A DNA stretch of 64,000 nucleotides from an uncultured Mesonia sp. (GTDB lineage Bacteria > Bacteroidota > Bacteroidia > Flavobacteriales > Flavobacteriaceae). The stretch spans positions 88,777 to 152,776 of the forward strand of contig CATQIB010000019.1 of NCBI GenBank assembly GCA_958296185.1. Reading direction: 5' to 3'. Made by a program: the position numbers and the translations under genes. The stretch's first letter is position 1. The number at the start of each line of letters is the position of its first letter. This document shows positions 29,646 through 38,329 of this stretch, piece after piece. The notes under the pieces were generated by a model. The model had not been told where the DNA came from and did no database searches. It saw only the letters and a program-made list of their open reading frames with translations.

Positions 29646-30746
29646 ATGAAAAAAATACTTGAAAATTACTTTTTTAGCATCTTACTTTTATTACTGGCAA
29701 CCCATAGCGTATCTGCCCAAATAAAGAAAATAGATACCAATCAAACCCCCAATGCTCTTCGCGTAGGAATCGCAGGAAGTCAGCCTTTTGTTTTTAATAA
29801 TGAAGACCAAGATGGAATTGCTTTAGAAATTTGGGATCGAATTGCGAACAAACAAGAATGGTATTACGAATTAAAGAGTTTTTCGTCTATAGAAAAAGGA
29901 CTCCAGCAACTAAATAGCAACCAAATTGATATGCTTATCGGCCCTGTAAGTATTACTTCAAAACGAGTAAAGAGTTACAAATTTACACAACCTTTTTATC
30001 AATCTAGTTTAGGTATTGCTTCTCGAAATGACGAAAACGGGCTTTGGCAGCGAATCAAGCCTTTTTTTAGCATAGAACTTCTTTTAGCTGTAAGCGGATT
30101 TTTACTCATATTAGCGGTAGTAGGTACGTTACTTTGGTTAGCAGAGCGTCATGAATCACCAGATCAATTTCCTAAAGATCCTGTAAAAGGGATCGGAAAC
30201 GGTATGTGGCTTACTATTGTAACTATGAGTACTACCGGTTATGGCGATATGGCGCCTATTACTTTAAAAGGGAGAGTCATTGCTGGTATATGGATGGTCA
30301 TCACATTAATTTTTGCTGGATCAATGATTGCGGGTATCGCAAGCACATTAACTTTAAGTGGATTAGGTACCTCTACAATCGATAAGATTGAAGAAATTTC
30401 AGGAAAAAATACGGCAACAATTACCGGTTCACCTGCAATAGCATTTATAAAAGAACACAAGGCTAAAGTTACTCAGGTAAACAGTTTACCTGAAGCAATG
30501 CAACTGCTTAAAGACAAAAAAGTAGATGCCGTAGTTTACGACCGCCCACAACTACTTTATTATCAAGTCAACCGCCCCGATGAAGAGATTTATGTGGCTA
30601 AAGCCGAATATTATAAACAAGGATATGGTTTTGCTTTCCCAGAATATACCAATAGACTAAGTACGATAAACTTGAAGCTACTCGAGCTAGCGGAAGAACA
30701 GGAAATACAAGAGATAGTTGACCGGTACCTTGGTAAAGACGACTAA
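29646..30746 (+). CDS. GluR0-like ligand-gated potassium channel
   Basis: A 366-residue membrane protein. A signal peptide (LLLLLATHSVSAQ) precedes the first half of a periplasmic solute-binding domain (LRVGIAGSQPFVF ... QIDMLIGPVSITSKRV), then a membrane helix, a pore loop with the potassium filter TTGYGD (Thr196-Asp201), a second helix, and the second half of the binding domain (KVDAVVYDRPQLLYYQ, YGFAFPE). This split order is that of prokaryotic glutamate-receptor channels such as GluR0. The ligand is probably an amino acid. It has its own promoter box and no operon partner. Confidence 0.9.
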   Translation: MKKILENYFFSILLLLLATHSVSAQIKKIDTNQTPNALRVGIAGSQPFVFNNEDQDGIALEIWDRIANKQEWYYELKSFSSIEKGLQQLNSNQIDMLIGPVSITSKRVKSYKFTQPFYQSSLGIASRNDENGLWQRIKPFFSIELLLAVSGFLLILAVVGTLLWLAERHESPDQFPKDPVKGIGNGMWLTIVTMSTTGYGDMAPITLKGRVIAGIWMVITLIFAGSMIAGIASTLTLSGLGTSTIDKIEEISGKNTATITGSPAIAFIKEHKAKVTQVNSLPEAMQLLKDKKVDAVVYDRPQLLYYQVNRPDEEIYVAKAEYYKQGYGFAFPEYTNRLSTINLKLLELAEEQEIQEIVDRYLGKDD

Positions 30747-31216
30747 GTTTTGATCTTTTTTAATTAGGATTTTGAACAATAAATAAAAAACAACTTAAAA
30801 TACAAGTACTCATTTAACTAGAAAACGATGTGTTATTCAGACTCAATCATAAGCGTTTATAGTCCTGTTTACATTATCGATATTAATTTAAAGATGCTTA
30901 TTAATTTTATTCAAAGCTATTGTGAGAAACTACCTTAAACGCTAAGTAAATGTTATAACCGAAGGCTTTAAAAATCATACTTGTTGATAAATTGCATAAA
31001 GAGTTCAATGCCTCTAATTTAAACCAACAAAATTCTGGTAATTTTTGTTGCGCTAAAATTATAATTGTCTGTTAATTCATCATTTCAAAAAGCCTCTCCC
31101 CCAGCAACATTTTAGACCTATTATAGAAAAAACAAGCATTAATTTGAATAAGCTATTATTATATTCCTGTTGTATAGCACCCCCTGCGCAAACGCTTAAT
31201 CCTTAAAGGTAGAAAT
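30747..31216. other. Gene-free spacer
   Basis: About 470 AT-rich bases between convergent genes. I see no terminator hairpin, RNA gene or gene remnant. Confidence 0.4.
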
Positions 31217-31843
31217 TCATTTTATTTTTTTGAGTTCTCTAGCCATTTTCCAAACGGTTCGTTTTCCGAATTCGCTGTAATAAGTAATAAAATGTCCTTC
31301 AGTATCTAAGACCACACAACTAGCACAAGGAAAATGATATTTAAAAAACATTTTTTCGATGAGTTGATTTTTATCCTTTTTCCATCCTATTTTGTTTTGG
31401 TAATAATAGTTTAAATTTTCGTCATTTTTGTAAATCCAATGATGACTAACATTGCTAATTCTTTTGAGTCTTTTTAAATAATCTTTATCAAAAATATTCC
31501 AAGTAGAATAATTTTTAACATCATTGCATCTGTCTTTCCCAGGGTAATATATTATTACAATTAACCCATCATTTTTTTTGTTCTCTATAGATAAAGACTT
31601 TTTTAGCTTATTAAATTGGTTTTCGTTCAGTTTGCCTATTGATTTCTTTCTTACTAATAAACCTTTCACTAAGGAATCATTTTCAAAATATAAATCGAGA
31701 ATCCCCTTAGCGGATCTCCCCTCTTTAAACTCATTTTCACTTATTTCTTGATAAAATTCATTAAGATAAATAACTTTCTTCTCCTGTGATAAAAGCTTAA
31801 GGCTAGATAGAATGCAAATGATGATTAAGTAATACAATTTCAT
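31217..31843 (-). CDS. Secreted protein, paralogue A of the YYPGKD family
   Basis: A 208-residue exported protein, signal MKLYYLIIICILSSLKLLSQ. It shares with the gene at 32915-33544 an IIYYPGKDRCN motif in the middle and a C-terminal block FFKYHFPCASCVVLDTEGHF ending near a conserved ITYYSEFG. The pattern (PC.S.VV ... G.FI.Y) hints at a thioredoxin-like or redox fold but has no CxxC active site. Function unknown. The start was moved to 31843; the frame is open further upstream but without a signal. Confidence 0.65.
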   Translation of the reverse strand: MKLYYLIIICILSSLKLLSQEKKVIYLNEFYQEISENEFKEGRSAKGILDLYFENDSLVKGLLVRKKSIGKLNENQFNKLKKSLSIENKKNDGLIVIIYYPGKDRCNDVKNYSTWNIFDKDYLKRLKRISNVSHHWIYKNDENLNYYYQNKIGWKKDKNQLIEKMFFKYHFPCASCVVLDTEGHFITYYSEFGKRTVWKMARELKKIK

Positions 31844-32325
31844 AGTTCTTTTTTTATGCTTTTTGCTTATAAATATTTGCGTGTTTAGCACCTAATTTAG
31901 CAGAAAAATACCAGATAGAAAATCCGCGAGTCTAGACGCTTCAAGATACGTTAATAAACGCTATCAGTCAGGGAGATATACACGTTAAAGTAAAGGTTTT
32001 AATAAAATCATTAAATTAAGATAAATAAAAAGCTAAAACAAATAGAAGAAAAAGTTTATTTTATATTGTGAAAGACAATCGTGAAACTTCGGCACCCCCT
32101 CCTCCTTTTTACAGACATTTTATAGTTATACTTAGCTTTTAGTCCGCTATTTTTAATCGCATAACTTCGGGTAAATTGTACCGTCAAAAAACATTTCCTT
32201 ATTCATGAAGCTATTAGATATTTAAAAATATACTTTGGTTATTTGGTTTTTGACCTTACAAAATCGGATGGGAAATACAACTAGTTTAAAAACACTATTT
32301 CAGGCTTCAAAAAATGAAAAAATAA
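31844..32325. other. Gene-free spacer before IS remnants
   Basis: About 480 bases without a credible gene. It precedes decayed transposase sequence and may itself be old mobile-element debris, but I cannot read any protein from it. Confidence 0.35.
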
Positions 32326-32869
32326 AATGCAGGATGAAGCTGTTTTAGGCCATCTCAGTAAAGCAGTCGCAAGTTCTGTCAAGCGTAGGATAAAACAGGT
32401 GCAAAAAGAAACAAAGGATTTGAGAGATAAACTTTTAATATTGATTTAAATAATACCTCATGAATTGATGACTCTTAGGTAAACCTCACCAAGAATTAAA
32501 TCGAAAACCTCCCTGATATTAGTACTTCTTTTGTATGGGTTCGAGCAATATATAAGCGGAAGTGAATTGTATAGTTATGCAAGATTAACTAATGTGATTC
32601 GCAAGAGTAAAAAACAGTTAAAATAGACGTAGTAAATTAAGCTATCTAAGAAATCAGAAACTAATTAAGTTACTATTTATGGCAATTTTAATGCTTATAA
32701 AAGTAATAAGGCCTGCATAAATACGTATGAACGTATACTAATAAAAGAGAAGTTTAAAAAACCAGCTCTGACTGCTAGGAGTAATAGGTTGCTAGAACAG
32801 ATTTTTGCTATTGAAAAATCAAAACTAGTAGAGAAGGATTATTACAGAAATACTATGACTAAAAACTAA
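32326..32869 (+). pseudogene. Decayed IS110-family transposase
   Basis: Short frames read in sequence like the C-terminal half of an IS110 (DEDD) transposase. One reads LYGFEQYISGSELYSYARLT, matching the conserved SASELCSYAGL-type segment. Another, ending at 32869, reads FNAYKSNKACINTYERILIK and later LLEQIFAIEKSKL. Stops and frameshifts separate the pieces, and no intact element ends were seen. It is a dead copy of an unrelated insertion sequence lying just left of the cassette array. Confidence 0.7.
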
Positions 32870-32914
32870 TGCATTTCTATTGGTTTTTCACCACAGACTA
32901 TTTGTAAAACCTAC

Positions 32915-33544
32915 TTACTTATTCATAAGTTTGGTTGCCGTAATAACATAACCCCTCGAATGTTCCCCAAAATAACTAATAAAATCGCCATCCTTTGAAA
33001 TCACCACAAAGCTACTACAAGGGTAATGATGTTTAAAAAATAATCTTTCGATTATAACGTTTGGATCTTTATGATAAATTGAATCAAATCCTTTTTGTAA
33101 ACCACTATGATCCTTATAAATATATATGGGTTTAGTTTGTCCTACTTCATAGATAGCATGTTCAAAGACTTTGCGCCAATTTATACGGCTATCATTTTTT
33201 GATTTATTTCCACTTGAATTGCAAGGATCTTTTCCGGGATAGTACATGATAACTAATGGTTTTTCGGAATCTAATTCCCGATTGATTGCTTTTTCAAGTG
33301 TAGATTCCAATAATGCCCTATTTTTTATTTTACCGTGCCTTTCTCTTAAAGTTAGTTTCTTGTGATGCGCAGAATCACCTGGAATATCTAATAACCTATT
33401 GGTTTTCCGTATTCGTTCAAACTCAGACTTGCTAATTTCAGTATAGTTTTCGTCAAAGTATTTAGTTTTAACTTTTCTTTTCTTAGTGGAAGAACAAGAA
33501 TAAAAAAATAATACGATAAGAAAAAGAAGTAGAATTTTTTGCAT
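32915..33544 (-). CDS. Lipoprotein, paralogue B of the YYPGKD family
   Basis: A 209-residue lipoprotein: MQKILLLFLIVLFFYSC ends in a lipobox Cys. It is related to the gene at 31217-31843 through IMYYPGKDPCN, a FFKHHYPCSSFVVISKDGDF block and a following ISYFGEHS. The two copies are on the same strand and separated by an IS110 remnant, so they probably arose by duplication. No enzymatic motif recognised. Confidence 0.68.
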   Translation of the reverse strand: MQKILLLFLIVLFFYSCSSTKKRKVKTKYFDENYTEISKSEFERIRKTNRLLDIPGDSAHHKKLTLRERHGKIKNRALLESTLEKAINRELDSEKPLVIMYYPGKDPCNSSGNKSKNDSRINWRKVFEHAIYEVGQTKPIYIYKDHSGLQKGFDSIYHKDPNVIIERLFFKHHYPCSSFVVISKDGDFISYFGEHSRGYVITATKLMNK

Positions 33545-33598
33545 TTTCCTGAAATAATTTAGTTTTTTTAGCTTTTTTTGGTTGATTAACTACTACTT

Positions 33599-33865
33599 TT
33601 AGATAGTAAGTTCAGGTAAATTTACATTATTTTTTCGATAGGATCTGTATTTGATCGTTGGATTTTGGTGGACTTCAGCTGGCTTTCTTAAATCCAGGCT
33701 AAAATGTGTTCTTAGGTTATTATAAATATACACTGCTTGTGCAGTCATATTCTGCGCAAATTCGGTGTTTTTAATCGTTTGTTTTAGTCCATATTCATAT
33801 TTAAGGATTCTGTTAATTCGCTCTGCAACTGCGTTTTTATAGGGAGGATACTATTCTGTCATACT
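33599..33865 (-). pseudogene. IS3-family transposase C-terminal fragment
   Basis: The minus strand reads SMTE, a stop codon, then YPPYKNAVAERINRILKYEY ... THFSLDLRKPAEVHQNPTIK ... and a natural stop. This is the end of an IS3/IS150 integrase (rve) domain, including the conserved NAVAERINR and final RKPAEVH region. The rest of the element is missing and an internal stop is present, so it is inactive. A TAA-type microsatellite directly abuts it. Confidence 0.8.
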
Positions 33866-33866
33866 C

Positions 33867-33894
33867 ATAATAATAATAATAATAATAATAATAA
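33867..33894. repeat. ATA microsatellite
   Basis: About nine consecutive ATA triplets between the IS3 fragment and the first cassette-type site. Likely a slippage tract at a rearrangement junction. Confidence 0.85.
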
Positions 33895-34040
33895 ACGATT
33901 CAATACGCAAAGAGGTTCAATTTATAAGCTTTTTGGGTATCCTAAGTCTACCGCTAAGAAAAGAAATGTTGCTAATCATCTCTAAAAGAGCAGCACAGCA
34001 ATAGATTAAACCCCATAGTACCAACCGAAAAACAGCCGGT

Positions 34041-34098
34041 TAGTCAACACGGCGTTCATGTTAGGCCGTACCGGCCACACGAACGCTTAGTTATTACC
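34041..34098. repeat. attC-like site S1 (left end of array)
   Basis: AAC at 34046-34048 and GTT at 34090-34092 enclose arms GCGTTCATGT and ACACGAACGC, with a GGCC-type inner stem. It has the same AAC-spacer-arm ... arm-spacer-GTT plan as the other sites but is much shorter (47 bases). It borders the SDR/TetR/DoxX cassette. The sequence to its left is mobile-element debris. Confidence 0.55.
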
Positions 34099-34106
34099 CA
34101 CAGTAT

Positions 34107-34460
34107 TTATTTCAAAATCTTGTTCATATATATGTTGGATATCATTAGAATTCCCATAAGGATTACAAGTAAAAGCATAATAAAGATAGAATCCTTATGT
34201 TTGATATGCGCGATTAAAGCCGTTATTAAAAATAATCCAACACCTGCATAAGTCCATTCTTTTAGTTGCAAAGAAGCAAATGGTATTGGTAATATTATTG
34301 CAGCTATCAATTTTAAAATAGCTAATTCTATCCTGAAAAAATCAGGAAACCCTAAGGCTTTAATCCCTTGAATTGTGCTTTTACTGAATACATAACTATA
34401 AGAACTTAAGAAGAGGAAAACCGATATAATTACTGTTGAGGACCAATAAATTGCTTTCAT
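34107..34460 (-). CDS. DoxX-family membrane protein
   Basis: A 117-residue protein with four hydrophobic helices (IYWSSTVIISVFLFLSSYSY, ELAILKLIAAIILPIPFASL, GVGLFLITALIAHI, FIMLLLVILMGILMI) and the family-typical GFPDFFRIELAILKLIAAI stretch of DoxX-like proteins. The function of this family is not settled; it is often found with oxidoreductases. It is the last of three genes in cassette C1, one base after the SDR stop, so co-transcribed with it. Confidence 0.75.
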   Translation of the reverse strand: MKAIYWSSTVIISVFLFLSSYSYVFSKSTIQGIKALGFPDFFRIELAILKLIAAIILPIPFASLQLKEWTYAGVGLFLITALIAHIKHKDSIFIMLLLVILMGILMISNIYMNKILK

Positions 34461-34461
34461 A

Positions 34462-35322
34462 CTATAAAAAACTATCAGTAATTTTTTTCACCAATTTAGT
34501 GCCATCTGGGTCTGCTTTTGTTTTTAGCTCACAAAAATCTTCTGCCCATTTTGAAGTTCGTATTCTTAAAGGTGGGTTTTCATTTTCAGAAATATCCAGA
34601 ATTACTTCGGCTACTTCTAGACCTGTTTGGTAAACTTGTTCTTTGCCCTCATTTGCTCTTTTTTGGTTTCCAGCCATATATCTTTCAAATATTGGTAAGT
34701 ATTCGCCTGTTGCAAATTGTCCTTCAGTCGCAGATTTTTCAATAGCAGAAGTCATAAATTCGGTAGCTATTCCACCTGGTTCAACACAAGTAACCTTAAT
34801 ATTAAAGGCATCACTAACATAAGCAGTAAGTCCCTCCATAAAACCTTCTACTGCAAATTTAGCACCGCAATATAATTCGTTAAAAGGTTGTCCTACTAAA
34901 CCACCAACTGAGGTAATACTAATGATCTGACCAGATTTTTGTTTTCTCATATAAGGCAATACGGCTTGTGTGCCGAACACAACTCCGTGATAATTTACGT
35001 CAGTAACCCATCTAATTTCTTCCTCAGAAGCCTGCTCTGTTGTTTTCGCAAAACCAGCACCTGCGTTATTCACTAATACATCTATTTTTCCATCTTTTTC
35101 TATAATAGTTTTTACGGCTGATTCTATTGAATCTATTTTAGTTACATCTAAAGGGAGTATTTCTATATTCAGATTTTCTTCCTGAATTTTCTGTTTAAGT
35201 TTTTCCGATTTTTCAAGATTTCGCATTGTAGCGTAAACTTTGTAGTTGTTTTTGGCGAATAGAATAGCACTTTCAAATCCTACGCCTGTTGATGTTCCTG
35301 TGATTAATACATTTTTCGTCAT
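34462..35322 (-). CDS. Short-chain dehydrogenase/reductase
   Basis: A 286-residue classical SDR: cofactor motif TGTSTGVG (9-16 region), NNAG (85-88), catalytic Ser138, Tyr151 and Lys155 (YCGAK). The substrate is not predictable, but the TetR, SDR and DoxX trio is a familiar accessory module. It lies 52 bases downstream of a TetR regulator in the same direction and 1 base from the DoxX gene, so the three form one regulated unit inside cassette C1. Confidence 0.9.
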   Translation of the reverse strand: MTKNVLITGTSTGVGFESAILFAKNNYKVYATMRNLEKSEKLKQKIQEENLNIEILPLDVTKIDSIESAVKTIIEKDGKIDVLVNNAGAGFAKTTEQASEEEIRWVTDVNYHGVVFGTQAVLPYMRKQKSGQIISITSVGGLVGQPFNELYCGAKFAVEGFMEGLTAYVSDAFNIKVTCVEPGGIATEFMTSAIEKSATEGQFATGEYLPIFERYMAGNQKRANEGKEQVYQTGLEVAEVILDISENENPPLRIRTSKWAEDFCELKTKADPDGTKLVKKITDSFL

Positions 35323-35374
35323 ACTTGTAGTTTTATGGAACGAACGTTCATTCCAGGTTATTAATAAATTTTTT

Positions 35375-35932
35375 TTATTCTTTGATGGCGTCCCAAACCA
35401 TTGTTACTTGATTTTTAAGAGAAGCTTGTTTTTTCTCTGTTTGTGTTTGATTAAAATACCATCTTAAATAGGATAGAATAGCACCACCTATGAACATTAA
35501 AATTTCTTCAATGTCAATGTTTTTGATAATGCGTTGTTGTTTTCCCAACATTAAAAGTTCAAAAACAGGAGTAATAGATTTCCGACCTTCTTCTTTGCTA
35601 TTTTCCGTTATAATAGGAGATGCTTGTAGTTGCTCCATAAATCGGAAATAGTTAGGATTATTAATGAAGAAAGTAATAGCAATAGTAAAATAGTTTTCAA
35701 ATTGAGTTTTGATTGGCTTATCTGATTCAAAATTCTCAAAGAGTAATTTTTCCTGCTTTTTTATATCAGTGTAAATTTCATTAATTAAGGCTTCTTTGTT
35801 TGGGAAATAGTTATAAATAGTTCCCATTCCAGTTTTTGCCGCTTTGCCAATAGCAGACATTGGAGTATTATGAACTCCTTTTTCTACAAGTAACTCAAGT
35901 GCAGAAGCTAATATGATTTGTTTCTTATTCAC
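35375..35932 (-). CDS. TetR/AcrR-family regulator
   Basis: A 185-residue repressor-type protein. The N-terminal helix-turn-helix reads LASALELLVEKGVHNTPMSA ... GMGTIYNYFPNKEALINEIY. The start is placed at a GTG (35932, VNKKQII); an ATG at 35968 would add a 12-residue prefix and remains possible. It probably controls the SDR-DoxX genes downstream. The IS1182 copy 1 end lies within 90 bases upstream and may alter its promoter. Confidence 0.85.
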   Translation of the reverse strand: MNKKQIILASALELLVEKGVHNTPMSAIGKAAKTGMGTIYNYFPNKEALINEIYTDIKKQEKLLFENFESDKPIKTQFENYFTIAITFFINNPNYFRFMEQLQASPIITENSKEEGRKSITPVFELLMLGKQQRIIKNIDIEEILMFIGGAILSYLRWYFNQTQTEKKQASLKNQVTMVWDAIKE

Positions 35933-36019
35933 TTTGCAAATATAAAATAATTGGAATGAATATTCCAATTATTTTGTGATTTTTTTTAAAAAGTAGTGGT
36001 TTTATATTGTAGGCAACGG

Positions 36020-37667
36020 CAGTCAGTCTCAAAACTACCACTTAATGCTCTTAAAAATACTATTTTTCTGATTTTTATGAAATTTATCGAGGAGTCAATA
36101 TTTTTTGAAAATGATTTTTAGGGGCGTAAAAACAGTTTAAAATGAGTGCTAGTTGCATTTCTAGGTGATTAATAGCGGTTTTGACATTGGTGAAGCACAA
36201 TTTCTTCTGCTTAATTAACTTCAAGATCCTTTTCAAGTTATAAGCTAACATCATTAGCCCTAAATCTGCACTGGCTGCCTTTATTCCTTTTTTGGTCATA
36301 ATATGGTCAAATCCCCATTGCCTTTTTAATGTGCCATAAGGATGTTCTACCAAGGCCTGTCGTTTTTTATAAAGGCGCTCGTTTTTATAAACGCGTTGCG
36401 CATTGTTTTGAATATTCTGCGTGAACTGGCTTCGTTGTATCACTTTTCCATTTGTTTTAGCCCTGGTACATTGGTCTCGTACCGGGCACTCTTTGCAAGC
36501 CTTAGTTTTATATTGTTTGAAAGTGTAATTACGTCCTTTGTAACGCGTGCCATTGGAGGTTAACTGTTTTTCTTGTGGACAGGTATAAGTATCATCATTA
36601 GAATTATATATAAAATATTCAGCATTATAATCAGGGTTTGGAGCTTGGCTTTTTCGTCCTATCACAGGAATAGCAACCAAGGTGTTTATTCCCAGTTGGT
36701 CTGCTATATGAAATTCACTGCCCGTATGGTATAGGGCGGTAAACGAACTGGTCCTTAAAATAGATTTTGCCCTTCTAAGCATTGTTCCCATTGCTTTCTT
36801 ATCGTTTTGGTTGCTAAGCTTATAATCTATTAGTAATTTGTATTTGGCATCTACGGTGGTTTGTGCGGTATAACATACTTCGGTAATCATCCCACGCACA
36901 ATTTGGTGCCTGCTGTCTGGATCTGATGTAGATAATTGGGGGTTTTCTGTACTGGTGTTTTCTTTCAGTTCTTTTTGAATCTGTTCGTATTTCACACGTT
37001 GTACCTTACGTTGGGCAATCTCTTTTTTTATCTCAGTTTTAGTATCCTTGTCGGCTTGGGCTAGAGCTTTGTTATGGGCAGCGAGCTTTTGATCTATATA
37101 ATCTAGGTGGCGTTGCACCTTCTTGTTATTATAGTTATTCTTCTTACTGTTCTGAGCTCTTAATTTTGTTGAATCTCCAGCGATAAGTTCGCCGCCTATA
37201 AGGTTAAAATTTTTGGCAATGCTAACACTCGCCCTAAACACACGAGCGATTGCCTTTGGATTGTTTTTTCTAAAGCGTGCAATGGTATTATGGTCTGGCT
37301 TTAGATTTTTCAAAAGCCAAATAACTTCCAGATGGCGGTGACATTCTTTTTCTAGGTGGCGTGAAGAACGCATCCGGTTCATATAGCCATAAATATAAAG
37401 CTTGAGTAAATCGCCTGGATGGTAGGGCGGACGTCCTTGAGTTGCTAAGCTGTTAAAGCCTAGTTCTTGCAAATCTAACTGCTCGACAAACTGATCGATA
37501 AAACGAACGCTGTTATCGGCAGGGACCATATCGTCTAAACAAGTGCTGTATAAAGTTAATTGCTCCCGGTCTTCTCCTTGTTGATATTCCATTTTTAAAG
37601 ATAAAAAAAATTAAAAATATATCCTTAAAAAAAGACTGCAATGATGGCATGGTTTTGAGACAGTCTG
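36020..37667 (-). mobile_element. IS1182-type element, copy 1 (1648 bp)
   Basis: Bounded by imperfect inverted ends starting CAGTCAGTCTCAAAAC on the left and, read inward on the other strand, CAGACTGTCTCAAAAC on the right. Flanked by ACGG direct duplications at 36016-36019 and 37668-37671. It interrupts array site S2. It is 12 bp shorter than the other three copies because of an internal deletion and has more base differences, so it is the oldest or most diverged copy. Confidence 0.95.
36084..37592 (-). CDS. IS1182-family transposase, probably inactive
   Basis: A 502-residue DDE transposase with the DUF772-type N-terminus (RFIDQFVEQLDLQELGF, GRPPYHPGDLLKLYIYGYMN) and the C-terminal DDE domain. 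Compared with the three 506-residue copies it lacks four residues DKGY where SFTALY runs straight into HTGSEF. The missing Asp corresponds to position 289 of the others, the predicted second catalytic residue (with Asp140 and Glu420). It also has several substitutions such as His for Asn at 87. It should therefore be unable to transpose on its own. Confidence 0.93.
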   Translation of the reverse strand: MEYQQGEDREQLTLYSTCLDDMVPADNSVRFIDQFVEQLDLQELGFNSLATQGRPPYHPGDLLKLYIYGYMNRMRSSRHLEKECHRHLEVIWLLKNLKPDHNTIARFRKNNPKAIARVFRASVSIAKNFNLIGGELIAGDSTKLRAQNSKKNNYNNKKVQRHLDYIDQKLAAHNKALAQADKDTKTEIKKEIAQRKVQRVKYEQIQKELKENTSTENPQLSTSDPDSRHQIVRGMITEVCYTAQTTVDAKYKLLIDYKLSNQNDKKAMGTMLRRAKSILRTSSFTALYHTGSEFHIADQLGINTLVAIPVIGRKSQAPNPDYNAEYFIYNSNDDTYTCPQEKQLTSNGTRYKGRNYTFKQYKTKACKECPVRDQCTRAKTNGKVIQRSQFTQNIQNNAQRVYKNERLYKKRQALVEHPYGTLKRQWGFDHIMTKKGIKAASADLGLMMLAYNLKRILKLIKQKKLCFTNVKTAINHLEMQLALILNCFYAPKNHFQKILTPR

Positions 37668-37800
37668 ACGGTCTCGTATAACCGTCAGTTACGGGTTAAA
37701 TTAGCGTTTATTTTCGTTTTAGCACTGACTTTAGCAATTCCGAGTGGATTCGGACGTAGTCGAATCCGCCGTAATTGCGGTTATACATTGTTAGGCAACG
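37668..37800. repeat. attC-like site S2, right part (split by IS copy 1)
   Basis: The left part is AGGCAACGG at 36011-36019. Joined after removing the IS and one ACGG, the site reads AAC, spacer GGTCTC, arm GTATAACCG(TC)AGTTACGG ... and returns with CCGTAATTGCGGTTATAC, spacer ATT, GTT. An inner hairpin GGATTCG/CGAATCC lies between. It is nearly identical to sites S4 and S6. Confidence 0.8.
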
Positions 37801-37805
37801 TATTT

Positions 37806-38315
37806 TCATTTCCCAATTAGTTTTTCAATCCAACTTTTCGGTTCGATTCCGAGTTCTTTTTCCAATTCGGCAATTTCGTTTTTTGTCGGTTGAAATTTTG
37901 GTTCTAATTTCTTTGCTTGTTTAAAGTCAGATAACACTTTTTCTAATTCTCCATTTTCTTTTCTCAAATAAGCTCGACATCTCCAAAAGGTTGCGTCTTT
38001 TGGGTTTAACTCGATTGCTTTTCCGTAATCATTTTCAGCGTCTTGATTTTTATTACACTTTTTATTCAATTCCGCACGATTTGAGTAAGCTATGGAATTC
38101 CGCTTATCAAATTCAATTGCTAAATTCAGATTTTCAATTCCTTTTTCAAATTGTCCAATCTCAAGATGAGCAACTCCTAAATTATTATACGCATTGCTAT
38201 TTTTCTCCGTTTTCAGTTTTTCATTCAATTCCGATATTGTTTTTTCATATTCCCACATTTCGTCGAAGAATAGAATTCGGAATGATTTATTATATAGTTC
38301 TGAAGTCGGTTTCAT
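37806..38315 (-). CDS. Tetratricopeptide-repeat protein (cassette C2)
   Basis: A 169-residue soluble protein with about three TPR units (NAYNNLGVAHLEIGQFEKGI, NSIAYSNRAELNKKCNKNQD, DATFWRCRAYLRKENGELEK), a protein-interaction scaffold. The start is placed at the ATG at 38315 (MKPTSELYNK); a longer frame to 38351 would begin inside the neighbouring IS and is not the native start. The cassette runs from GTTAGGCAAC to GTTGCCTAAC, a matching inverted pair around this single gene. Function unknown. Confidence 0.8.
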   Translation of the reverse strand: MKPTSELYNKSFRILFFDEMWEYEKTISELNEKLKTEKNSNAYNNLGVAHLEIGQFEKGIENLNLAIEFDKRNSIAYSNRAELNKKCNKNQDAENDYGKAIELNPKDATFWRCRAYLRKENGELEKVLSDFKQAKKLEPKFQPTKNEIAELEKELGIEPKSWIEKLIGK

Positions 38316-38329
38316 ATGTTGCCTAACGG

